Assembly: GCA_023390245.1 (NCBI GenBank)
Contig: JAEWDF010000033.1
Coordinates: 1 to 50,398, forward strand
Origin: Pseudomonadota bacterium
GTDB lineage: Bacteria > Pseudomonadota > Alphaproteobacteria > Caulobacterales > Caulobacteraceae
Direction: 5' to 3'
DNA: 50,398 nucleotides
In this document: piece after piece, positions 41,873-50,398 of the stretch
Position numbering within the stretch: the stretch's first letter is position 1
How the letters are laid out: the number at the start of each line of letters is the position of its first letter
Notes under the pieces: model-generated
What the model saw: only the letters and a program-made list of their open reading frames with translations
Told to the model about the DNA's origin: nothing
The model's database searches: none
Position numbers and translations under genes: made by a program

Positions 41873-42778
41873 ATGATTCCCTTCGTGCGCGCGTTCGACT
41901 TCGCCTACGGGCGACGCGACACGGTCTCGTCGCTGATCCAGCGGGTGGTGGCGGAGAATCCGGGGCCGTTCACCTTCACCGGCACCGGAACCTATCTGGT
42001 CGGGCGCGATTCGCCGGAGGCCGGCGTCGCGGTGATCGATCCGGGGCCGGCGGATCCGGCGCATCTGGCCGCCCTGCTGCGCGCCGTGGAGGGGCGCACG
42101 GTCACCCATGTGCTGGTGACCCACACCCACCGCGACCATGCGCCCCTGGCCCGCCCCTTCGCCGAGGCGACCGGGGCGCGAATCTGGGCGGCGCGGCCGC
42201 CGGAGCGGGAAACGCACGCTTCGGGCGTCGTCGACGAGGACGACGATGCGACGTTCCAGCCCGACGCCATACTGGTCGGCGGCGAAGTCCTCGCCGGCGA
42301 CGGCTGGACGATCGAGGCCCTGGCCACGCCGGGGCACGCCTCCAACCACATGGCCTTCGCCCTGCGGGAGGAGAACGCCCTGTTCAGCGGCGATCATGTG
42401 ATGGGCTGGTCGACCTCGGTGGTCGCGCCGCCGGATGGCGACATGGCGGCCTACATGGACAGCCTGGACCGGGTGATCGCCCGCGGCTTCGACGTCCTGT
42501 GGCCGACGCACGGTCCGCCGGTCACCGAGGTCCGGCCGTTCCTGGAGGCCTATCGCGCCCACCGGCTGGACCGGGAGCAGCAGGTGCTGGCGCGGCTGGA
42601 GGCGGGCGACCGGACCGTCGCCGAGATGGTTCCCGTGCTCTACGCCGGGGTGGACCGAGGCCTGTGGCCGGCGGCCGCCCTGTCGGTGCTGGCGCATCTG
42701 GTCAAGCTGGTCGGCGACGGCCGGGTCGTCGCCGAGGGACCGGTCGCGCTGGAGGGCGCGTTCCGGCTACGCCCCTAG
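41873..42778 (+). CDS. MBL-fold metallo-hydrolase (LACTB2-like)
   Basis: A 301-residue metallo-beta-lactamase-fold hydrolase. The zinc motif HxHxDH is HTHRDH in VLVTHTHRDHAPLARPF, with further ligands in ALATPGHASNHMAF, LFSGDHVMGWSTS and WPTHGPP. A C-terminal helical domain (EQQVLARLEAGDRTVAEMVPVLY) matches the LACTB2/YobT-like subgroup, members of which include endoribonucleases and thioesterase-like enzymes; the substrate here is unknown. No strong ribosome site is visible before the ATG. Confidence 0.88.
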   Translation: MIPFVRAFDFAYGRRDTVSSLIQRVVAENPGPFTFTGTGTYLVGRDSPEAGVAVIDPGPADPAHLAALLRAVEGRTVTHVLVTHTHRDHAPLARPFAEATGARIWAARPPERETHASGVVDEDDDATFQPDAILVGGEVLAGDGWTIEALATPGHASNHMAFALREENALFSGDHVMGWSTSVVAPPDGDMAAYMDSLDRVIARGFDVLWPTHGPPVTEVRPFLEAYRAHRLDREQQVLARLEAGDRTVAEMVPVLYAGVDRGLWPAAALSVLAHLVKLVGDGRVVAEGPVALEGAFRLRP

Positions 42779-42806
42779 GACCCATCGCCATTACGCTTCC
42801 GACGCC

Positions 42807-42914
42807 GTCCTTCCGGGGCTGAACGGAGCGAAGAACCCGGATCCAGGGGCCGTCGTCACGGATCGAACCGCGTCGCGCGCCTTCCGGGTTCGTCCTCGGA
42901 CGCCCCGCAAGGGC
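42807..42914. repeat. Palindromic intergenic repeat, family D
   Basis: Arms GAACCCGGA (42833-42841) and TCCGGGTTC (42883-42891), with outer TTCCGGGGC facing GCCCCGCAA. This has the look of the widespread CCGGGG...GAACCCGGAATCC intergenic repeat class in Proteobacteria. It fills most of the space between the convergent MBL and DUF1499 genes. Confidence 0.6.
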
Positions 42915-42939
42915 GATCACAGGCGAACGCCGATTGACC

Positions 42940-43623
42940 CTAGCGCGCGTTGGCCGCCAGAGCGTCGGCCAGTTCGCCGGCCAGGCGGCAGGTCGCCCCG
43001 CCGTCGGGCCGCGTTCCCCGCGCCGCCACCCGGATGTCGGTGCGGCCGGGGCGGATGCGGATAGCCGCATCATAGGCGAAGCCAAACCAGGCCCCCTCGT
43101 GCGTCCCCTCGGCCTCGAAGGTGGACGCCCGCACGACCTGGAAGCCGGCGTCGACCAGGGCCGAGGTCGCCTGCTGCGCCAGCACTTGGGTCGGGACGGC
43201 CCGGACGGCGGCGCAGGTTTCGGGCCCGGCGGCGACGGAGCCGCGATGGAAGGCGGCCAGGCGCGAGAAGGCCGGCGGCTCGGCCGGATGGCTGGCCACG
43301 TCAGGCGCGCTTTCGGCGGCAAGACGCTGGGCCTGCCATTGGAAGACGCCGACGGTCGCGCCGGACAGGACCAGGGCGATGGCCGCATAGACGCCGCGCC
43401 GGCCCAGGTCGCGGAAGGCCAGGAGCGCGGCGACCAGGGCCCCGGCCAAGCCGATCCAGGCCAGGACGCGCGCCACGGTCCAGGTCAGCAGGTCATAGGC
43501 GACCGCCAGGTCCACACCGCCGAACCGCGTCGCCGCGATGGCCGCGACGACCAGGACCGGCGCGGCCGCCGACAGGGCCGCGAGCCAGGGCAGGACGGCG
43601 GGAACGGGCTTTCTGGACGGCAT
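42940..43623 (-). CDS. DUF1499 family membrane protein
   Basis: A 227-residue protein with three predicted membrane helices (WLAALSAAAPVLVVAAIAA, VLAWIGLAGALVAALLAF, VYAAIALVLSGATVGVF) followed by a DUF1499 domain: ALVDAGFQVVRASTFEAEGTHEGAWFGFAYDAAIRIRPGRTDIRVAARG. The domain has no established activity. It ends by TAG and starts 15 bp after the acyl-CoA synthetase gene, so the two may be co-transcribed. Confidence 0.82.
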   Translation of the reverse strand: MPSRKPVPAVLPWLAALSAAAPVLVVAAIAATRFGGVDLAVAYDLLTWTVARVLAWIGLAGALVAALLAFRDLGRRGVYAAIALVLSGATVGVFQWQAQRLAAESAPDVASHPAEPPAFSRLAAFHRGSVAAGPETCAAVRAVPTQVLAQQATSALVDAGFQVVRASTFEAEGTHEGAWFGFAYDAAIRIRPGRTDIRVAARGTRPDGGATCRLAGELADALAANAR

Positions 43624-43638
43624 CTCGGTTCCGGCGGC

Positions 43639-45273
<1,635 letters not shown>

Positions 45274-45432
45274 CGGCGTTTCCTGTTCCCTCTCGGTGCG
45301 TCTGATTGAGACGACGCTTGGGATCGACGCTATATGGGTGAACAGCGATAAGCAATGCGCCGATCCGGCGATCGCGGCGCGACCGATCGTCCCCGATGGC
45401 CTTGGCGATGCAGGCGATCTAGAAGCCTGCCC

Positions 45433-46080
45433 ATGGCCATTCTGATCGCGATCACCGGAGGCTCCGGCTCCGGCAAGAGCACCCTGGCGGAAGCGCTGGC
45501 GTCGGCCCTGCCCGACGGCGCCGCCGTGCTGGTGCGCGAGGACTCCTATTATAAGGACGCCGCCGCCCTGCCCGGCTTCGACGCGGCGACCTTCGACTTC
45601 GACGATGTGGAGGCGCGCGACCACGCCCTGCTGATCGAACAGCTGGCCGAGCTGAAGGCGGACCGAAGCGTGGTCGCGCCGCTCTATTCCTTCATCCACC
45701 ACGGGCGGGAGCCGGGCGGCGAGCCGGTGCCGGCCGCCGAGGTGGTGATCGTGGAGGGCACGCATCTGCTCTGCACCCCGGCCCTGGCCGACCTCTTCGA
45801 CATCCGCGTCTTCGTCGACACCCCGGCCGACATCCGCTTCATCCGCCGGCTGCTGCGCGATCAGGCCGAGCGCGGCCGGTCCGCCGATTCGGTGGTGGCG
45901 CAGTATCTGGCGACGGTGCGGCCCGGCCATGAGCGGCTGACCGAGCCGTCGCGCGTCCATGCGGACTTCATCGTCGCCGACGCGACGGCGGCCGTGCGGC
46001 TGGACGATCCGCAGGCGGTGGTGCGGCTGGCCGCGCCGGTGTTGGCCCACCCGCTGCTGGCGCCGTACCTGCGCGACTGA
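45433..46080 (+). CDS. Uridine kinase-like P-loop phosphotransferase
   Basis: A 215-residue uridine kinase/phosphoribulokinase-fold protein. The N-terminus is the P-loop LIAITGGSGSGKSTLAEALA, followed by REDSYYKD and TFDFDDVEARDHALL, both matching the uridine kinase active site (the DxYY motif), then VVIVEGTHLL and IRRLLRDQAERGRSADSV. It most likely phosphorylates uridine/cytidine or a related small molecule. No strong ribosome site precedes the ATG. It is divergent from the acyl-CoA synthetase. Confidence 0.85.
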   Translation: MAILIAITGGSGSGKSTLAEALASALPDGAAVLVREDSYYKDAAALPGFDAATFDFDDVEARDHALLIEQLAELKADRSVVAPLYSFIHHGREPGGEPVPAAEVVIVEGTHLLCTPALADLFDIRVFVDTPADIRFIRRLLRDQAERGRSADSVVAQYLATVRPGHERLTEPSRVHADFIVADATAAVRLDDPQAVVRLAAPVLAHPLLAPYLRD

Positions 46081-46128
46081 GACCGTCGGCCGCGCTTGCC
46101 GCGCCCCTTCGACCGGCCTACATGCCCG

Positions 46129-46143
46129 CACAATAATATTGTG
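46129..46143. promoter_or_regulatory. 15-bp palindrome CACAATA-A-TATTGTG
   Basis: A perfect odd-centred palindrome in a locally AT-rich stretch, 16 bases before the dehydrogenase ATG and directly upstream of its AGGGAGG ribosome site. It looks like a dimeric repressor site, perhaps of an Lrp/AsnC- or GntR-type protein; no regulator gene is adjacent. Confidence 0.55.
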
Positions 46144-46158
46144 TAGGGAGGCGCTGCC

Positions 46159-47247
46159 ATGAGCATGACGCTGTTCGATTCTCCGTCTTTTTCGAACCAT
46201 GAAGGCGTCCATGCCTTCCATGATGAGAAAACCGGCCTCAAGGCCATCGTCGCCGTCCACTCCACCGCGCGGGGGCCGGCCGTGGGCGGCACGCGCATGT
46301 GGAACTACGCCTCGGCCGCCGAGGCGCTGGAGGACGTGCTGCGCCTGTCGAAGGGCATGAGCTATAAGAACGCCGTCGCCGACCTGGAGATGGGCGGCGG
46401 CAAGTCGGTGATCATCGGCGACAGCCGCACGCAGAAGACGCCCGAGCTGTTCCGCGCCTTCGGCCGCGCCGTCGACACCCTGGGCGGGACCTACTACGCC
46501 GCCGAGGACGTGGGCGTGTCGGTCGCCGACATCGCCGAGGCGCGCAAGAGCACCGAATACGTCCTGGGCCTGAAGGACGGCCCCGAAGCCTCGGGCGATC
46601 CCAGCCCGGTCACCGCCGAAGGCGTGTACCGCTCGACCCTGGCGGTGGTGCGCCGCCTGTGGAAGCAGGACGACCTGACCGGCCTGACCGTGGCCATGCA
46701 GGGCGTCGGCCACGTCGGCGGCTATCTGGCCGACAAGCTGGCCAAGGCGGGCGCCCGGCTGGTGATGACCGACGTCAACGCGGCGACCCTGTCCGAGGTC
46801 GCGGCCCGCACCGGCGGCGAGATCGTGGCGCCGGACGCCATCTATGACGTCAAGGCCGACATCTATGCGCCCTGCGCGCTCGGCGCGACGCTGAACCCGC
46901 AGACGCTGGAGCGGATCACGGCGAAGGCGGTGGTCGGCGCGGCGAACAACCAGCTGGCCACGCCGGAGATCGGCCGGATGCTGTTCGACAAGGGCGTGCT
47001 GTACGCCCCCGACTACGTCGTCAACGGCGGCGGCATCATCAATGTCGCGGCCGAGATGAACGCGCGCCAGACCAAGGGCGCCTTCGATCCGGCCTGGGTC
47101 GAGACGAAGCTGTCGCGCCTGATCGAGACCTTCGAGGAGATCCTGGAGCGCTCGGCCGCGGAAAACCGTCCGACCCACGAGATCGCCGACGCCATCGCCG
47201 AATCCCGCATCGCCGCAGCGGGCGAAGAAAAGCGCAAGGCGGCGTAA
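46159..47247 (+). CDS. Leucine/branched-chain amino acid dehydrogenase (Glu/Leu/Phe/Val family)
   Basis: A 362-residue NAD-dependent amino acid dehydrogenase that deaminates branched-chain amino acids to 2-oxoacids. The dimerisation domain has GGTRMWNY and the catalytic segment GMSYKNAVADLEMGGGKSVI with both active-site lysines. The NAD-binding domain has LTVAMQGVGHVGGYLADKL, and the end shows VVGAANNQLAT and APDYVVNGGGIINVA. The sequence favours leucine/valine dehydrogenase over glutamate dehydrogenase, which is longer. AGGGAGG lies 7 bases before the ATG. Confidence 0.9.
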   Translation: MSMTLFDSPSFSNHEGVHAFHDEKTGLKAIVAVHSTARGPAVGGTRMWNYASAAEALEDVLRLSKGMSYKNAVADLEMGGGKSVIIGDSRTQKTPELFRAFGRAVDTLGGTYYAAEDVGVSVADIAEARKSTEYVLGLKDGPEASGDPSPVTAEGVYRSTLAVVRRLWKQDDLTGLTVAMQGVGHVGGYLADKLAKAGARLVMTDVNAATLSEVAARTGGEIVAPDAIYDVKADIYAPCALGATLNPQTLERITAKAVVGAANNQLATPEIGRMLFDKGVLYAPDYVVNGGGIINVAAEMNARQTKGAFDPAWVETKLSRLIETFEEILERSAAENRPTHEIADAIAESRIAAAGEEKRKAA

Positions 47248-47257
47248 AGACACCGCC

Positions 47258-47281
47258 CTCCCTCCCCCAGCGGGGAGGGAG
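47258..47281 (+). terminator. Hairpin after the amino acid dehydrogenase gene
   Basis: CTCCCTCCCC (47258-47267), loop CAGC, GGGGAGGGAG (47272-47281), 11 bases after the stop codon and ahead of the fliF promoter. No T run follows. Confidence 0.65.
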
Positions 47282-47310
47282 AGGGATCGGGGCGGCTCCT
47301 TACCTCGTCC

Positions 47311-47325
47311 TTAACGCGGCGTTTA
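47311..47325 (+). promoter_or_regulatory. Putative CtrA box upstream of fliF
   Basis: TTAACGCGGCGTTTA matches the Caulobacter CtrA consensus TTAA-N7-TTAA with one mismatch and is followed by CC. It lies 67 bases before the chosen fliF start. Early (class II) flagellar operons of Caulobacter are activated by CtrA, so location and motif agree. Confidence 0.6.
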
Positions 47326-47392
47326 CCATCCACGCGGCATTTTCTGCCTAGCGGGCTTTCGGCGTGTTCCCGCGTGTTTGGGGCGGGATCGC

Positions 47393-49033
47393 GTGGGCGG
47401 CTTCACCGAGGCGTTGAAGAAGTTCGGGATCGGCCGCGTGGCCGCCATCCTCGGCGTTGCGGCGGGCGTGGCGGCCGTGCTGGTCGCCCTGATGCTGCGC
47501 GTCGGCCAGACGCCGGACGCCCTGCTCTATTCCAACCTGGACCTGCGCGAAGCCGGCGAGATCACCTCCGCCCTGGGCCAGGCGGGCATCAAGTACAAGG
47601 CGGTCGGCGACGGCTCGACCATCATGGTCAAGCGCGACGAGGTCGGAACCGCGCGCATGATGGTCGCCGGCAAGGGCCTGGTGACCTCGGGCTCGGTCGG
47701 ATACGAGATCTTCGACAATCAGTCGGTCCTGGGCCAGACCGAATTCCAGCAGCAGCTGAACGAGCAGCGCGCGCTGCAGGGCGAGTTGTCGCGCACCATC
47801 ATGTCGATGCGCGGCATCACCGCCGCCCGCGTCCATATCACCATGCCGCGCCGGGAGATGTTTTCGGCCCAGGCCAACGATCCGACCGCCGCCGTCCTGG
47901 TCGGCCTGGGCGGGCGCGACCTCTCGGCCGATCAGGTGCGGGCGATCCGCAACCTGGTCGCCTCCTCCGTGCCGAACCTGAAGCCCGACCGCGTGACCGT
48001 CGCCGACGAGAACAACCGCACCCTGGCCGCCGGCAACGAGAGCGACGAATTCACCTCCGCCTCGGCGCTGGAGGCCAAGAACACGACCGAGGCCCAGTTG
48101 CAGGCCCGCATCAAGGACATCGTCGAGGGCGTCGTCGGCGTCGGCGGCGCGCGAGTCCAGGTCACCGCCGACATCGACCGCAGCCGCTCCACCACCCAGG
48201 AGCAGAAGTTCGACCCGGACGGCCAGGTCGTCCGCTCGACCTCCACCAACGGCTCCCAGTCCTCGGACACCACAGGCCAGCCCGACGGCGCGGTCACCGC
48301 CACCAACAACATTCCCGGCGGCGCGGCGCCGACCAGCACGCCGCAGGGCTCGACCAGCGCCGAGAACACCGAGACCACCAACTACGAAATCTCCAACACC
48401 ACCACGACCACGACGCGCGAGCCGGGCGAAATCCGCAAGCTGGCCGTCGCCGTCGCCGTGGATGGCCGGTGGACGCCGGCCCAGGACGGCAAGGGCGAGC
48501 CGACCTACGCCCCGCGCTCGGCCGAGGAGATCGCCCAGATCAAGGCCCTGGTCGCCGCCGCCGTCGGCATCGACGACAGCCGCGGCGACAAGATCGAGGT
48601 GGTCAACGTCCGTTTCAACCGCGACGCCGGCCTGACGGGCGGCCTGGACGGCGCCTCGTCGATGTTCGACTTCTCCAAGAACGACATCATGCGCGGGATC
48701 GAGCTGCTGGTGCTGATGGTCACCGGCCTGCTGCTGATCTTCTTCGTCCTGCGTCCGCTGCTGAAGACCGCCGCCGGCGGCGCCTCGGCGCCCGCCCTGA
48801 CCGGCCCGGAAATGGCCGTCACCCCGGTTCAGACCACCCCTGTCATCGGACCGGACGGTCAGCCCGTGCCCCAGGCCCTGCTCGCCGCGCCCAACGACAT
48901 GGAACACAAGATCGACATCGCCCGCATCGAGGGCCAGGTGAAGGCCTCCTCGGTCAAGAAGGTCGCGGATTTCGTGCAGAGCCACCCCGATGAGGCGGTG
49001 AACATCCTTCGGTCCTGGGTGGCGGAAGGCTGA
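47393..49033 (+). CDS. fliF: Flagellar MS-ring protein FliF
   Basis: FliF forms the MS ring in the inner membrane, the base of the flagellum and export gate housing. The 546-residue protein has a first membrane helix (about 16-36, VAAILGVAAGVAAVLVALML), ring-building motifs (ALLYSNLDLREAGEITSAL, ARVHITMPRREMF), a Thr/Ser-rich hinge loop (about 280-340), a second helix (GIELLVLMVTGLLLIFFVL) and a C-terminal FliG-binding tail (VADFVQSHPDEAVNILRSWV). I chose the GTG at 47393 because GGGA lies about 6 bases upstream; a TTG at 47378 is in frame. Confidence 0.96.
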   Translation: MGGFTEALKKFGIGRVAAILGVAAGVAAVLVALMLRVGQTPDALLYSNLDLREAGEITSALGQAGIKYKAVGDGSTIMVKRDEVGTARMMVAGKGLVTSGSVGYEIFDNQSVLGQTEFQQQLNEQRALQGELSRTIMSMRGITAARVHITMPRREMFSAQANDPTAAVLVGLGGRDLSADQVRAIRNLVASSVPNLKPDRVTVADENNRTLAAGNESDEFTSASALEAKNTTEAQLQARIKDIVEGVVGVGGARVQVTADIDRSRSTTQEQKFDPDGQVVRSTSTNGSQSSDTTGQPDGAVTATNNIPGGAAPTSTPQGSTSAENTETTNYEISNTTTTTTREPGEIRKLAVAVAVDGRWTPAQDGKGEPTYAPRSAEEIAQIKALVAAAVGIDDSRGDKIEVVNVRFNRDAGLTGGLDGASSMFDFSKNDIMRGIELLVLMVTGLLLIFFVLRPLLKTAAGGASAPALTGPEMAVTPVQTTPVIGPDGQPVPQALLAAPNDMEHKIDIARIEGQVKASSVKKVADFVQSHPDEAVNILRSWVAEG

Positions 49034-50067
49034 TGGCCAAGCTGATCAACAAGAAGGCCGCCATCGAGGACCCGAACAAGCTGACGGGTCCGGAGAAGGC
49101 GGCTGTCATCCTGCTGTCGCTGGGCGAGGAGCACACCTCGCTGTGGGAGCGGCTGGAGGACGACGAGGTCAAGGAAATCTCCCAGGCCATGGCCACCCTG
49201 GGCAATGTCACCGCCGAGGCGGTCGAGGCGCTGATGCTGGAGTTCGTCTCCGGCCTGTCGGGCTCCGGCGCCGTGACCGGCAGTTATGATCAGACCCAGA
49301 AGCTGCTGGCCTCGTTCCTTCCCAGGGACCGCGTCGATGCCCTGATGGAGGAAATCCGGGGCCCCGCCGGCCGGACCATGTGGGACAAGCTGGGCAATGT
49401 GAACGAGGCCGTCCTCGCCAACTACCTGAAGAACGAATACCCCCAGACGGTCGCGGTGGTCCTGTCCAAGGTCCGGTCCGACCACGCCTCGCGCGTCCTG
49501 ACCTCCCTGCCCGAGGACTTCGCCCTGGAGTGCGTGCAACGGATGCTGCGCATGGAGCCGGTGCAGCGCGAGATCCTGGACAAGATCGAACAGACCCTGC
49601 GGACCGAGTTCATGTCCAACCTGGCGCGCACCTCCAAGCGCGACAGCCACGAACTGATGGCCGACATCTTCAACGCCTTCGACCGCCAGACCGAGGCGCG
49701 CTTCATGGGCGCCCTGGAGGAACGCAACCGCGAATCGGCCGAGCGCATCCGCGCCCTGATGTTCGTCTTCGAGGACCTGGGCAAGCTGGACCCCGGCGGC
49801 GTCCAGACCCTGCTGCGGGCGGTGGAGAAGGATCAGCTGGCCCTGGCGCTGAAGGGCGCCTCGGAGGGACTGCGCGAGATGTTCTTCTCCAACATGTCCG
49901 AGCGCGCCTCCAAGATCATGCGCGAGGACATGGAATCCATGGGTCCGGTGCGCCTGAAGGACGTCGATTCCGCCCAGATGGCGATGGTGCAGGTCGCCAA
50001 GGACCTGGCCGCGCGCGGCGACATCATGCTGGCCGGCCAGGGCGCCGACGACGAGCTGATCTACTGA
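49033..50067 (+). CDS. fliG: Flagellar motor switch protein FliG
   Basis: FliG couples the MS ring to the C ring and carries the charged residues that contact the stator. The 344-residue protein has an N-terminal FliF-binding domain (LTGPEKAAVILLSLGEEHTSLW), a middle domain with NYLKNEYPQTVAVVLSKV (the EHPQ-type motif, here EYPQ), and a C-terminal domain with MFVFEDLGKLDPGGVQTLLRAVEKDQLALALKGA and MFFSNMSERASKIMREDME. The ATG overlaps the fliF stop (TGATG). Confidence 0.97.
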   Translation: MAKLINKKAAIEDPNKLTGPEKAAVILLSLGEEHTSLWERLEDDEVKEISQAMATLGNVTAEAVEALMLEFVSGLSGSGAVTGSYDQTQKLLASFLPRDRVDALMEEIRGPAGRTMWDKLGNVNEAVLANYLKNEYPQTVAVVLSKVRSDHASRVLTSLPEDFALECVQRMLRMEPVQREILDKIEQTLRTEFMSNLARTSKRDSHELMADIFNAFDRQTEARFMGALEERNRESAERIRALMFVFEDLGKLDPGGVQTLLRAVEKDQLALALKGASEGLREMFFSNMSERASKIMREDMESMGPVRLKDVDSAQMAMVQVAKDLAARGDIMLAGQGADDELIY

Positions 50068-50068
50068 C

Positions 50069-50398
50069 ATGAGCGCCAGGCCCTTCATCTTCGACACCGA
50101 GTTCGACGCCGACGGAACGGTCGTGCGGCCCTCCGCCTGGAGGCCGACCAAGCGCAGCTACCTGCCCGCCGAGGTCGACGCCCTGGTCGCCCAGGCCCGG
50201 CTGGAGGCGCGCGAACAGGCGCTGGCCGAGACGGAGGCCCTGCGCGCCATGGCCCTGAACGCCCTGGCCCAGGCCGTCGCCCAGGCCCTGCCGACGCTGA
50301 AGGCCGCGGCGCTGGCGCATCGGGAGCAGTCGGCCGACCTGGCCCTGGCCGCCGCGCGCGCCATCGCCGACGCCGCCCTGGCGCGCTTCCCCCACGCC
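50069..50398 (+). CDS. flbE: FlbE/FliH-like flagellar export protein, N-terminal part (3' end outside window)
   Basis: The first 110 residues of a protein that runs off the window. It starts one base after the fliG stop. The N-terminus FIFDTEFDADGTVVRP is followed by an Ala/Glu/Gln-rich helical stretch (LVAQARLEAREQALAETEALRAMAL), typical of FliH-type regulators of the export ATPase. In Caulobacter the gene after fliG is flbE, a FliH-like protein, so that name is used on position plus composition. The C-terminal domain cannot be inspected. Confidence 0.75.
   Translation, partial: MSARPFIFDTEFDADGTVVRPSAWRPTKRSYLPAEVDALVAQARLEAREQALAETEALRAMALNALAQAVAQALPTLKAAALAHREQSADLALAAARAIADAALARFPHA

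Overview
The window is GC-rich, densely coded chromosome from an alphaproteobacterium, most likely Caulobacteraceae and probably close to Brevundimonas. That placement is inferred from several features seen together: the gene order of the division/cell-wall cluster, methionine synthase encoded as two adjacent genes, a fliF-fliG-flbE flagellar operon preceded by a CtrA-like box, a GTTC-N7-GTTC LexA-type box, a GANTC site in a division-gene promoter, and a large TonB-dependent receptor.

Layout. (1) 1-2.35 kb: the 3' end of smc, a small unknown gene, and an MscS-type channel on the other strand. (2) 2.5-14.4 kb, minus strand: a tight dcw operon in transcription order mraZ-rsmH-ftsL-ftsI-murE-murF-mraY-murD-ftsW-murG, with mostly 1-8 bp overlaps. 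Upstream lie four TGGGN repeats (MraZ boxes) and a LexA-type box. (3) 14.4-18 kb: RNase P RNA, an AmiD-like amidase, a small membrane protein and SppA. (4) 18-23.8 kb: a panD remnant, two convergent SIMPL-domain genes, a CAU-anticodon tRNA, three small secreted TonB-C-like paralogues, an internally repeated secreted protein, a DUF1328 peptide and a DUF2239 gene with its own operator pair. (5) 23.9-30.5 kb: a biotin-dependent carboxylase alpha subunit, a 2OG-oxygenase-like protein, EttA, a DUF433/DUF5615 toxin-antitoxin pair coupled to a 2-hydroxyacid dehydrogenase, and an EF-hand protein. (6) 30.6-36.6 kb: a methionine-cycle operon (ArsR-methyltransferase regulator, metF, split metH) behind a near-perfect palindrome. 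(7) 37-47.3 kb: small secreted proteins, a TonB-dependent receptor, an MBL hydrolase, a DUF1499 protein, an acyl-CoA synthetase, a uridine-kinase-like protein and a leucine-dehydrogenase-like enzyme. (8) 47.3 kb to the end: fliF, fliG and the start of flbE/fliH.

The most striking non-genic signal is a set of dispersed, hairpin-rich repeats. One 147-bp element lies in frame inside the essential murD gene and adds 49 codons. A related element separates the two metH genes and supplies the Shine-Dalgarno sequence of the second. A third kind, with compensatory changes in its stems, occurs four times: at the end of murF, beside rnpB, and twice in tandem below sppA. Other notable points are a perfect hairpin that buries the ribosome binding site of a SIMPL gene, the panD remnant, and a possible self-regulating DUF2239 protein. 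No CRISPR array, prophage or intact insertion sequence was seen. All names come from reading the sequence; no database search was run.
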